DNA of 64,000 nt from Brevibacillus laterosporus (GTDB lineage: Bacteria > Bacillota > Bacilli > Brevibacillales > Brevibacillaceae): positions 62,001 to 126,000 of the forward strand of contig NZ_JAUKFY010000008.1 in the NCBI RefSeq assembly GCF_030489605.1, given 5' to 3'. Of this stretch, positions 43,189 to 51,155 are shown one piece after another. Positions within the stretch are counted from its first letter, which is position 1; the number at the start of each line of letters is the position of its first letter. The notes below the pieces were generated by a model that saw nothing but the letters and a program-made list of their open reading frames with translations, was not told where the DNA came from and made no database searches. The position numbers and the translations under genes are program-made.

Positions 43189-43307
43189 CTATCTGAAGAG
43201 ACAAGAAAAATTACGCGCGTAGTACTCTGATAGCAAATTACCCGGAGTGACCCCGCAATTATGTTGAAATGAATAAAGCACTGCTAAAACGATGCCACTT
43301 ACAGTAA

Positions 43308-43337
43308 TTGACAATCGCCAGAGCTGTGATTTATACT
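43308..43337 (+). promoter_or_regulatory. Promoter of the tetR gene
   Basis: Consensus TTGACA (43308-43313), an 18-bp spacer and TATACT (43332-43337). The operator at 43347-43362 begins just past the -10, over the expected transcription start. Confidence 0.65.
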
Positions 43338-43346
43338 CGCCTTACA

Positions 43347-43362
43347 GAATGAAAATTCATTC
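43347..43362 (+). promoter_or_regulatory. TetR-type operator 1, over the tetR transcription start
   Basis: GAATGAAAATTCATTC has 7-bp arms (GAATGAA / TTCATTC). It has the same half-sites as operator 2 at 43972-43991 and would give autorepression. Confidence 0.6.
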
Positions 43363-43380
43363 CGCAAAGGAGCACAGGAT

Positions 43381-43950
43381 GTGTCGGAATCTAAACGCGA
43401 TTTAATAATGAAAGCTGCACTAATTCTTTTTGAGGAACGAGGCTTTGATGGGACGACAGTTCCGATGATTGTCGAGAAAGCGGGAGTCGGTGCCGGTACT
43501 CTTTATCGGTATTTCGAAAATAAGGAGTCGCTCGTCAATACCTTGTTTCAAGAATGTGTAATGGATTTGCTAGAGACTGTGAAAAAAGGATATCCTCATA
43601 CTTCTGAAGATATATATGAGCAATTTCAACACATTTCCAATCAGGTTATTAGCTATTTATTGAACAACATGTATGCATTATTGTTTCTTGATTCACATGC
43701 GAATAGGCATTATCTGGACGAGGCTAGTCGCCAATCCTACAATATGCTACGGGATTTTTTTATTGACTTTATTCATCAGGGCCAACAAAAGAACATCATT
43801 CGCCCACTACCTGCTGAAGCATTGCTAACGATTGTTGACGGTGCCTTTATCGCTTTAAATAAGGCCATTCGATTTTGCGAAATTAAGAATCCATCAGAAT
43901 TAATTGCAGGTGTACAAGAAGCATGCTGGGATGCGGTCAGAATTCATTAA
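43381..43950 (+). CDS. TetR/AcrR family transcriptional regulator
   Basis: A 189-residue repressor starting with GTG; AAAGGAG lies 8 nt upstream. The N-terminal helix-turn-helix spans about residues 8-52, with 'TVPMIVEKAGVGAGTLYRYFENKESL' showing the usual TetR recognition helix. The C-terminal two-thirds is the ligand-binding dimerisation part. It is followed by a membrane-fusion protein and an RND pump, the arrangement of YerO next to SwrC (YerP) in Bacillus. Palindromes on both sides of the gene (43347 and 43972) suggest it represses itself and the pump. The ligand is unknown; the operator resembles the FadR box, so fatty acids or surfactants are possible. Confidence 0.87.
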   Translation: MSESKRDLIMKAALILFEERGFDGTTVPMIVEKAGVGAGTLYRYFENKESLVNTLFQECVMDLLETVKKGYPHTSEDIYEQFQHISNQVISYLLNNMYALLFLDSHANRHYLDEASRQSYNMLRDFFIDFIHQGQQKNIIRPLPAEALLTIVDGAFIALNKAIRFCEIKNPSELIAGVQEACWDAVRIH

Positions 43951-43971
43951 TTCAGACCCCCCTTACCAAAA

Positions 43972-43991
43972 CGGAATGAATATTCATTCCG
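43972..43991 (+). promoter_or_regulatory. TetR-type operator 2, upstream of the RND efflux genes
   Basis: CGGAATGAATATTCATTCCG is a perfect 20-bp palindrome, 21 bp after the tetR stop and 55 bp before the efflux gene start. The core GAATGAATATTCATTC matches the FadR-box consensus except at its outermost bases. Confidence 0.7.
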
Positions 43992-44046
43992 ATCCCAAGT
44001 CAGTTTTCACAATCTAACAGATTTAAAATATAGGAGTGATAAGAAC

Positions 44047-45294
44047 ATGAATGCTACCGTACAAAAAAGGTTTTGGATTCTACTCATACTCTCCCTCTCG
44101 ATGATCGTGATGACGGCATGCAGTAAAGATAAGGAAGCACTTGTTCAACCGCAGGAGGCAAAAATAGTTGTAGCAGAGGCAATTAAAGCGAAAACATTTA
44201 AAGAGATGAGTGAGCTTTCCGGAACGCTTGCTCCCAAGGAAGAAACCACGTTATCTTTCGAAGTAGCAGGAGAGATCAAGTCTTTACCATACAAAGAAGG
44301 AGATCAAGTAAAAAAAGGCGATATCTTGGCCCAGCTTGATTCCACAGATTATTCCCTCCAGCTAGCTTTGGCCGAGGCTCATGTATATGGTGCGAACGCT
44401 AATTTGGCTAAAGTAAAAAACGGCTTCAGAGAACAAGAGATTCAGCAAGCAAAAGTAGCGGTTGATGCAAAGAAAATCTTGCTGGAAAAGGCACAAAAAG
44501 ATTACATACGCATGGAGCAACTCTATAAGAGTGGTGCGATCCCTCAAACTGAGCTTGAAAATGTCAAAAACGCACTAGAACTTGCTAAAAAAGACTTTGC
44601 CTCGGCTCAGCAATCCTATTCGCTTGTAGTGGCAGGGGCCCGGACGGAGGATATAAGCTCGACTCAAGCGAGCTATCAGGGCGCTGTTGTTGGCCGAAAT
44701 CAGGCCGCAGCCACTCTAGCAAAAACACAGATAAAAGCTCCTATTACTGGAACAGTACTATCAAAGTTAGTGGATGTGGGACAACTGGCTAGTCCGGGCG
44801 TTCCTGTTTACCGTATCGGGAACATTACCCAACTGAAAACAGTTTTACCCGTGCCTGACAGAGATATATCCGCTTGGAATGTAGGAGATACAGTCGAATT
44901 TACCCTGTATGAGCAAAAACGAACAGGAAAAGTCTCAAAAATCTATCCGGCCACCAATGAGCAGACAGGTACGATCAGCGTAGAAGTTGTGATTGATAAT
45001 GCAAAGCATGACTGGTTTCCCGGACAGGTAGTAAGTGCGAAGCGGGCATTGTCACAAAAAGAAGGAATTTTTGTGCAGATAGAAGCTGTTTTTAGCCGAG
45101 GGTCTGGTCCTTTTGTCTATGTGATAAAAGACGGTAAAGCAAGGAAGACGCCTGTAGTCATTGGCCAGTACGTTGATAATTTTCTGGAAATTACATCTGG
45201 GCTCCAAGCAGGAGATATGCTGATTACGAAAGGTGCTGACCGATTGCTCGACGGTGACATTGTTACCGTGGGAGGGGGCAAACAGCATGATTGA
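44047..45294 (+). CDS. RND efflux membrane-fusion (adaptor) lipoprotein
   Basis: A 415-residue HlyD/AcrA-type adaptor. The N-terminus is a lipoprotein signal: a basic start, a hydrophobic stretch and the lipobox 'MTAC' with C25 as the lipid-bearing Cys. The two lipoyl half-motifs are 'FEVAGEIKSLPYKEGDQVKKGDILAQLD' (split around residue 85) and 'IKAPITGTVLSKLVDVGQ', separated by a coiled-coil hairpin (about 100-210). A beta-barrel and membrane-proximal domain follow. In Gram-positives this links the RND pump to the outer surface. It overlaps the pump gene by 8 nt. Confidence 0.9.
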   Translation: MNATVQKRFWILLILSLSMIVMTACSKDKEALVQPQEAKIVVAEAIKAKTFKEMSELSGTLAPKEETTLSFEVAGEIKSLPYKEGDQVKKGDILAQLDSTDYSLQLALAEAHVYGANANLAKVKNGFREQEIQQAKVAVDAKKILLEKAQKDYIRMEQLYKSGAIPQTELENVKNALELAKKDFASAQQSYSLVVAGARTEDISSTQASYQGAVVGRNQAAATLAKTQIKAPITGTVLSKLVDVGQLASPGVPVYRIGNITQLKTVLPVPDRDISAWNVGDTVEFTLYEQKRTGKVSKIYPATNEQTGTISVEVVIDNAKHDWFPGQVVSAKRALSQKEGIFVQIEAVFSRGSGPFVYVIKDGKARKTPVVIGQYVDNFLEITSGLQAGDMLITKGADRLLDGDIVTVGGGKQHD

Positions 45295-48200
45295 ATATTT
45301 CATCAAAAAGCGAAAAATAACGCTTGTTTTCTTTACGATGGTGGTGCTGATCGGGATATTCATTTCCCTCTCACTTCCTAAGCAGGAATCACCAGACACC
45401 ATTGTCAGTATGGCTACGGTCACAACCATTTATCCAGGGGCAACTCCGGAAAAAATGGAACAAACCGTAACGAAGAAATTGGAAGAAAAGATCAATGAGG
45501 TTCAAGGCATCAAATCAATTAGTTCCGAATCCCGGTCTGGGATATCCCTCATTACCGTTCGATCAGAGAGTAAAGTCGAACCGAAAAAGGTATTTGAAGA
45601 GCTGCGGAAAAAAGTGAAGGATGCTGAGGCTGAATTACCTGAGGAAGCAGAGCAACCAATCATTAATGATGACATGAGTCGTACGTTTATACAGACCTTT
45701 CAAATTACGGCAGAATCATTTGAGGAAATTCTTCAGCTGCGCGATACGCTTGATCTTTGGAAGGACCAGCTTCGTACCATACCTGGTGTTTCAGATGTCT
45801 CTATACTCGGTTTGCCAAAACAGGAACTAAAAATATATGTAAATGCCCAAAGATTGCAACAATACCAACTTTCTTGGACACAGGTAATGAATGCTGTTCG
45901 AACGAAAAACGAAACAACGCCACTTGGGGATGTCAACATTGACACCCGTAAATATCAGCTTACCTTGCCTGTTAGCTACAAGGCTGACGCATTCAACAAA
46001 GTAATTGTAAACCGTACAAAAGAGGGAGTTCCTGTTTATCTTCAGGATATCGCGACGATTTCAGACAGTACCAAAAGACTTGACTATCGAACCTATTATA
46101 ACGGGAAGCCTGCTGTGACAGTCAGCATAAATGCCGAATTGGGAAGCGATGTTCCTCGTGTTCAGAAAGCCATTGATCAAAAGCTGGAAGCGTTAGAAAA
46201 GAACCTTCCCTCGTGGGCGAAAAAAGAACCTGTCTTTTCTCAGGTCGATCGAATTGATGAGCTTTTCTCCGGACTGTTGCACGAGATGCTGATTGCCATT
46301 GTGGCCGTTCTTTTCATATGCACGCTAGGCTTGAACCTGACGACATCCATGATGGTAGCGTTGGCGATTCCAATCTCATTGGCAGCAGGGATGGCTGTCC
46401 TTCCTTTCTTTGGAATTACACTCAACCAGATGACGATCTTCGGACTCATCATTGTACTTGGTATTCTGGTGGATGACGCAGTAGTGGTGAATGACAATAT
46501 CGAGAGAAGGCTGTCTGTACTGGGGGAAGACCCGTATGCGGCTGCCGTACTTGGGACCAAAGAGGTCTCGGTTTCGATTATCACAGCTACTCTGGCTACG
46601 GTTTCGGCGTTTGGACCGATCATTTTTCTTCCTGGAGATGCGGGGCATTTTATCTTTCCTGTTCCGGTCATCATCATCTTTACGATGCTAGCCTCCATGC
46701 TCATGTCACTTACGATAGTTCCTATTTTTAGAGAATGGAACCAGAGACGGAACAAAAAACAGACAAACTACCAGAAGCCAGCCGGTCTGTTAGGAAAACA
46801 AATCAACTCCTTGATTCATTGGTATGGGGATCGCGTAATGCCGATTATGCTGAAGAATCCATTAAAAACAGGAATAATTGGGGTATTGATAGCAACCGTG
46901 TTCTATGGATTGATTACATTTATACCCGTTCAGCTTTTTCCTGATGACGACCGACCACAGATGGTTGTCAACATTAGCACGCCTGTCGGCAGTAATTTGC
47001 AGGAAACAGATCGAATTGTTCAGGGCGTTACAGAGTGGATTCAGAAGCAGCCGCATATTGAAAAGGTCTCTGCTTTCGTAGGTGGGAATGGGCCACAGAT
47101 GATTCCGAGCGCACCGCCTGTCGGATCAGGAGAAAATATGGCACAATTAGTGATTGCATTTGATAATAAGCAAATGGATTCAAGAAAAATCCTGAAGCCG
47201 TGGATGGCAGAGTTTAAACAGATGTACCCAGAAGCAAATATTATTCCCTATAGTGTAAAGGCAGCGATGTACACAGGAAGTCCGGTAGCCATTCGGGTGT
47301 ATGGAGACGATTTGCATCAGCTATATGCCATTTCGGAGCAAATAAAACAACTGATTGCTGAAACGCGGGGAACCTATAATATAAATGATACTCTTGGTAA
47401 CGAGCAATATGCCCTGCAATTCAATGTGAATCAGGGAAACATGGATAAGAAGCTGATCAGTGAAGCTGACTTAACGCGGACGTTGCGTCTGATTAGCCAA
47501 GGAATTCCTATGGGGCAATTTGATAATGGGAAACATTTGATTGATATCACTCTGCTTGCGGATCAATCGGGAATGACAACTCAGCAAGTCTTTCAACAGC
47601 TTACAGTTCCAAACGTTCAGGGCCAGCTCATTCCTGTCTCTCAGATAGCGGAAATGAAGCCAGCCTTATCAATGCAGAATATACCTCGCTACAATTTATC
47701 AAGAAGTGTCACGATTACTAGCGATGTAGGGGATCGGACGGCTGATGATGTGATGAGGGAATTGAAAGAGAAGATGGAGAAGCTAGAATTACCGGCTGAG
47801 TATGCATGGAATGTAACTGGTGAAACAGAAGAGGAAACCGATATTTTATTTGATTTAGGAATGCTGGCGGTTGTAGCCGTTTTCCTCATTTTTCTCTTGA
47901 TTGTCATACAGTTTAATTCGTTATCCATTCCTATTTTGGTCATGAGTACGGTTTATCTGGCGATTGCTGGTAGTCTAATCGGGTTATTCGTTACAGGAAC
48001 ACCAATCGGATTTATGACAGTGGCAGGCTTTATCTCCTTGTCAGGGATTGTTGTGCGAAATGGGATTGTCTTGATTGAGTTTATCGAGGAGGCAAGACAT
48101 ACTGGCGTTGAGTTGAAGGAAGCAGTTATTGGAGCTGGTAAAGCCCGATTGAGACCGATCCTGTTAACATCTCTGGCAGCAATAGCAGGGCTTACACCAA

Positions 48201-48394
48201 TGGCGATTACGGGCAGCGTGATGTTCAAACCGCTCGCTATAACCATTATTTCCGGTTTAGTGTTCTCCATGCTGCTAACACTGATTGTGGTCCCGTCCCT
48301 GTATACGGTTATTGCAATTAGCAAGCAAAGTAAAATAGCAAAAAAGAAGGCGCGGGAACAGATAAGCAGCCAACAAGCTGAAAGGCCATTGTAA
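45287..48394 (+). CDS. RND multidrug/surfactant efflux pump (SwrC/AcrB-like)
   Basis: A 1035-residue RND transporter. The start at 45287 has GGAGGGGG about 9 nt upstream, and 'MIEYFIKKRKITL' is a normal RND N-terminus. Helix 1 is followed by a large extracellular loop, then helices 2-6 with the proton-relay aspartates in 'GILVDDAVVVNDNIERR', a second large loop and helices 7-12 ('SGIVVRNGIVLIEFIEEAR'). This is the SwrC (YerP) type, which in Bacillus exports surfactin and other amphipathic compounds. Driven by the proton gradient, it probably works with the lipoprotein adaptor upstream. A terminator follows. Confidence 0.92.
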   Translation: MIEYFIKKRKITLVFFTMVVLIGIFISLSLPKQESPDTIVSMATVTTIYPGATPEKMEQTVTKKLEEKINEVQGIKSISSESRSGISLITVRSESKVEPKKVFEELRKKVKDAEAELPEEAEQPIINDDMSRTFIQTFQITAESFEEILQLRDTLDLWKDQLRTIPGVSDVSILGLPKQELKIYVNAQRLQQYQLSWTQVMNAVRTKNETTPLGDVNIDTRKYQLTLPVSYKADAFNKVIVNRTKEGVPVYLQDIATISDSTKRLDYRTYYNGKPAVTVSINAELGSDVPRVQKAIDQKLEALEKNLPSWAKKEPVFSQVDRIDELFSGLLHEMLIAIVAVLFICTLGLNLTTSMMVALAIPISLAAGMAVLPFFGITLNQMTIFGLIIVLGILVDDAVVVNDNIERRLSVLGEDPYAAAVLGTKEVSVSIITATLATVSAFGPIIFLPGDAGHFIFPVPVIIIFTMLASMLMSLTIVPIFREWNQRRNKKQTNYQKPAGLLGKQINSLIHWYGDRVMPIMLKNPLKTGIIGVLIATVFYGLITFIPVQLFPDDDRPQMVVNISTPVGSNLQETDRIVQGVTEWIQKQPHIEKVSAFVGGNGPQMIPSAPPVGSGENMAQLVIAFDNKQMDSRKILKPWMAEFKQMYPEANIIPYSVKAAMYTGSPVAIRVYGDDLHQLYAISEQIKQLIAETRGTYNINDTLGNEQYALQFNVNQGNMDKKLISEADLTRTLRLISQGIPMGQFDNGKHLIDITLLADQSGMTTQQVFQQLTVPNVQGQLIPVSQIAEMKPALSMQNIPRYNLSRSVTITSDVGDRTADDVMRELKEKMEKLELPAEYAWNVTGETEEETDILFDLGMLAVVAVFLIFLLIVIQFNSLSIPILVMSTVYLAIAGSLIGLFVTGTPIGFMTVAGFISLSGIVVRNGIVLIEFIEEARHTGVELKEAVIGAGKARLRPILLTSLAAIAGLTPMAITGSVMFKPLAITIISGLVFSMLLTLIVVPSLYTVIAISKQSKIAKKKAREQISSQQAERPL

Positions 48395-48433
48395 GTAAGT
48401 AGAAGGCTTCCTCGGTGGTCATAAAAACAGCAA

Positions 48434-48485
48434 AAAGGAATGGATAGCAAGTCAAATGATTTACGACTGTTATCCATTCTTTTTC
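48434..48485 (+). terminator. Terminator after the RND efflux operon
   Basis: GGAATGGATAGCAAGTC pairs with GACTGTTATCCATTC (small mismatch), followed by TTTTTC. Confidence 0.8.
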
Positions 48486-48523
48486 GTGTCTTTAAAAGTC
48501 AAAGATAAGCTTTTCGGTGTTGT

Positions 48524-48856
48524 TTAATGGTTATATGGGAATTGAGTCGAATATCCGCTAAATTGCTGATGAGCTTGCGTTACCTTTTGCTGATCTGCTG
48601 CTTCAAGCTTATACCAGCCCTTTTGAAACATACAATTATATAATTCACGGGCTGACTGATGAGTTTCCGTTAATAATTGCATGTAGGTTTCATGTAATTG
48701 CTGGTGACTTGCTTCCCGTACCGCGTCATTTAAGCTATCAGTTAAATATTTGCAGGTGCTAAGCGCATCATTGATATAATCACGATCATTCATTTCAGGG
48801 CCTTTGACCTGCGGCAATTGATTGGATTGCGGATTCGCAATTTGTTTGTTTTGCAT
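48524..48856 (-). CDS. CotF-family spore coat protein
   Basis: A 110-residue helical protein. Residues 20-95 show the CotF/Coat_F ferritin-like pattern (PF07875): 'MNDRDYINDALSTCKYLTDSLNDAV' split over two helices, then 'HQQLHETYMQLLTETHQSARELYNCMFQKGWY'. The N-terminus is Gln/Asn-rich. Such proteins are found in or under the spore coat. The ATG has GGGAGGGAG upstream. It lies 27 bp after a similar gene at 48884-49174 on the same strand, so they form an operon. Expression in the mother cell during sporulation is expected from the family. I see no clear sigma-E or sigma-K promoter. Confidence 0.85.
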   Translation of the reverse strand: MQNKQIANPQSNQLPQVKGPEMNDRDYINDALSTCKYLTDSLNDAVREASHQQLHETYMQLLTETHQSARELYNCMFQKGWYKLEAADQQKVTQAHQQFSGYSTQFPYNH

Positions 48857-48883
48857 GAGGACACTCCCTCCCTTTCCTGAAGA

Positions 48884-49174
48884 TTATTGCATCTGTGGCA
48901 AAGTTTTGGTGACGTTTGCATTGTTGATAGTAAGGTGGGTTAACAGTTGTTCATAATGCATTTGGTGCATGTAGCCCGTTTTATTTAACAGGTCTTTAAT
49001 CTGAGGGTCTTGTACCTGCTGTGCGAAAAAATGAAGCTTCTTAAAGGCGTTTAACTCCCAGGACAGGGCATCCTTTAGATAAGATAAATCTTTGCCCGTA
49101 ATGATTGTAGGCGGGGTAGGGAATGGAATTTGTTGATTTTGGACGCTAGCTAACTTAGAAGAGATGGTTTGCAT
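48884..49174 (-). CDS. CotF-like spore coat protein (partner)
   Basis: A 96-residue protein, first gene of the coat operon. The central part 'TGKDLSYLKDALSWELNAFK' and 'LLNKTGYMHQMHYEQLLTHL' form two helices in the same ferritin-like arrangement as the CotF family, with more divergence than the downstream gene. The N-terminal ~28 residues are Gln/Pro-rich. AAAGGAGG lies 9 nt before the ATG. The pair probably arose by duplication of a Coat_F gene. Family membership is inferred from helix pattern and neighbourhood. Confidence 0.72.
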   Translation of the reverse strand: MQTISSKLASVQNQQIPFPTPPTIITGKDLSYLKDALSWELNAFKKLHFFAQQVQDPQIKDLLNKTGYMHQMHYEQLLTHLTINNANVTKTLPQMQ

Positions 49175-49248
49175 AGTGGAAAGCCTCCTTTCAAATCTGG
49201 ACAGTTCACAAGGATAGCTTTTGTTTGGACAGAAGGTTTCATACGAGA

Positions 49249-49293
49249 CAAAAAAGCCCTTTCCAGAGCCAAATCGGCCTGTAAGGAAAGGGG
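49249..49293 (-). terminator. Terminator-like hairpin upstream of the coat genes (minus-strand T-run)
   Basis: On the minus strand ACCCCTTTCCT...GGAAAGGGC forms a stem followed by TTTTTT. It lies after the stop of the P-loop gene (49332) and separates it from the coat operon. Confidence 0.7.
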
Positions 49294-49331
49294 TATTATG
49301 TATTTATTTTCAGGTTTGCCAGAGAGCTTGC

Positions 49332-50159
49332 TTACTTTGAGTGGTCGTTTGCAGCTTGGATGAATTGCAAAGCGATTATTTCAAAGTCAATGCTGGCTGG
49401 AGCGATGAATAGGTAGTATTCTAGCTCCTCCTGCAGTTGATGCTGCAGCTCAATTAACCGAGAACGTAAATCTTCTCCAAGCTTTGCTTGTACAGATAAT
49501 GTTACCTGAAGACGAGGCATGGCTTGAAATGTATAATCCACTTTGTGCACTTTCACGACAGTGCTATTTCGATAGCAGGCCTGCTGTACCAGTTTACGCA
49601 ATACCTGTTCATGAATTTGAATACGGCCTTGGGAAAAGGAAGGCTGAACAACTGTGGTTTCACCCATGTGTTTTTTAGAAGCAAAGATTTGCCATGCGGA
49701 ATCAACAATTCGTTTAAATAAATCCTTCTCCACTTCTACGCGTGGAATAGGAATTACGTGCTGGCCCATTGTTTCACGAACATAGCGGGCTGCTTCAATC
49801 TCTTTTTCAGGTTTAATCGCTTCTATTGGGATGTATTCCGTTACTTCCGGCAAATCGAGCGCAGTGATAATCTTTCCAATCATCCGTTTTGAGGTGCCTA
49901 AAATTAAAATTTTTTCTATAGGAAGCTTGTGCAGAACGCGCTGTACTTCATCCACATGATCTGAAAAATGAAAGATAGCGCGTTTTACTGCACGAATTTT
50001 TGTCTTTTCGTATTTAGCTGAGTAGCCTGCAACCTTACGACCTTCATAGATGAGAATTCCATCATCAATGATGGCATCAATGTGACGTGAGTGAGCGAGA
50101 CTTAATGCACTGGTGCTTTTACCTGTACCACTAGGGCCATAGAGAGCATATACTTGCAC
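49332..50159 (-). CDS. P-loop ATP-binding protein with an Asp23-like C-terminal domain
   Basis: A 275-residue protein in two parts. Residues 1-160 begin with the Walker A motif GPSGTGKST at 8-16 and look like a small nucleotide-binding domain ('IDDGILIYEG', 'KILILGTSKRM'). Residues 170-270 include 'GRIQIHEQVLRKLVQQA' and 'VDYTFQAMPRLQVTLSVQAKLGE', similar in rhythm to Asp23/Gls24 alkaline shock-type domains. I cannot name a described family with confidence. The gene sits between proline biosynthesis genes and CotF coat genes on the same strand, with terminators near both ends. The catalytic role is unknown. Confidence 0.6.
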   Translation of the reverse strand: MQVYALYGPSGTGKSTSALSLAHSRHIDAIIDDGILIYEGRKVAGYSAKYEKTKIRAVKRAIFHFSDHVDEVQRVLHKLPIEKILILGTSKRMIGKIITALDLPEVTEYIPIEAIKPEKEIEAARYVRETMGQHVIPIPRVEVEKDLFKRIVDSAWQIFASKKHMGETTVVQPSFSQGRIQIHEQVLRKLVQQACYRNSTVVKVHKVDYTFQAMPRLQVTLSVQAKLGEDLRSRLIELQHQLQEELEYYLFIAPASIDFEIIALQFIQAANDHSK

Positions 50160-50278
50160 AAACTTCCCTCCTCCACTTTTTTATTCAGTATAGCATGGAT
50201 TAATCAAGCACAGGGAGAAAAGCGGGGCAATGCATAGAAGCACATCGAAATGGCTAATAGAAGTCTTAGCTGACTTTT

Positions 50279-51127
50279 TTACCGATAAGGCGCTCCCAGT
50301 TCTCGTGCTCGTTGAGTAGCCCGCAGAACCGCTTCTGTTATAGCTTTCTTAAAGCCGTGTGCTTGCAATACCTCTAGGCCTGCTTGCGTAGTTCCGCCTG
50401 GACTAGTTACTTTTTTACGCAGGACCGCTGGCTCTTCCTTGGTCGCTATCAGCATATGAGCGGCGCCAAGCAGTGTTTGTACGGTTAGCTCACGGGATAT
50501 CTCTCGGGAAAGACCTGCTAGCTGTCCAGCACCCTCCATGGCTTCAACAAGATAATAAATATAAGCAGGCCCACTTCCAGATAAGCCAGTGATAATATCT
50601 AATTCCTGTTCGGGAACGATACACACATGACCGATTGATTGAAATAAACATTCTGCTATAGCCAGATGCTGCTCAGATGCATATTTGCCAGCAGCCATTC
50701 CAGTTGCAGATAAACCTACGGCTGAAGATGTGTTTGGCATCGTACGAATGATTGGACATTCGACTCCAAGCCATTCCTGAATAGAGGAAGTAGGGACTCC
50801 AGCAATGACAGAGATAATCAAATGATCAGGGGTAACGTATTCACGCAGGGTCTGGCATGCAGAGGCGACGTCCTTTGGCTTCATTCCCAAAATGATTACT
50901 TGAGATTGAAGAAGCATAGCAGATAAATCACGAGTTGGGATCACTCCGTACTGTTCTTGCAGCTCACGGAGCCTAGCATCATCTGAATGATTCGTCACAT
51001 AGATGCTGTTTGCAGGTAGTAAATGTTTAGCTGTGATACCTTTTACAATGGCTTCTACGATGGAACCTGCTCCCATAAAACCTACGTGTAGTTGTTGGCA
51101 TATCTGGTTAGCTTGATGATCGTTCAT
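50279..51127 (-). CDS. proC: Pyrroline-5-carboxylate reductase
   Basis: The enzyme performs the last step of proline synthesis: NAD(P)H reduction of pyrroline-5-carboxylate. The start is at 51127, where AAAGGAGA lies 8 nt before the ATG, giving 282 residues; a longer frame has no ribosome site. The Rossmann motif is 'VGFMGAGSIVEAIVKG' at about residues 15-30. The family signature in the C-terminal domain is 'GLSGSGPAYIYYLVEAMEGAG' split around residue 170, with 'VTSPGGTTQAGL'. It is third in the minus-strand proB-proA-proC operon, 28 bp after proA. Control is by the T-box upstream of proB. Confidence 0.94.
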   Translation of the reverse strand: MNDHQANQICQQLHVGFMGAGSIVEAIVKGITAKHLLPANSIYVTNHSDDARLRELQEQYGVIPTRDLSAMLLQSQVIILGMKPKDVASACQTLREYVTPDHLIISVIAGVPTSSIQEWLGVECPIIRTMPNTSSAVGLSATGMAAGKYASEQHLAIAECLFQSIGHVCIVPEQELDIITGLSGSGPAYIYYLVEAMEGAGQLAGLSREISRELTVQTLLGAAHMLIATKEEPAVLRKKVTSPGGTTQAGLEVLQAHGFKKAITEAVLRATQRARELGAPYR

Positions 51128-51155
51128 GAGAGAGATCTCCTTTCGCAAATAAAAA

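Noticed and set aside
45233-45286. Upstream extension of the RND pump frame
   Set aside because: It lies inside the adaptor gene and lacks a ribosome site; the ATG at 45287 has GGAGGGGG and a normal RND N-terminus.
46240-46755. 171-codon minus-strand ORF inside the RND pump gene
   Set aside because: A shadow of the pump coding sequence; no independent start signal or family pattern.
47953-48477. 174-codon minus-strand ORF at the end of the RND pump gene
   Set aside because: Antisense to conserved RND helices; its composition mirrors the pump codons.
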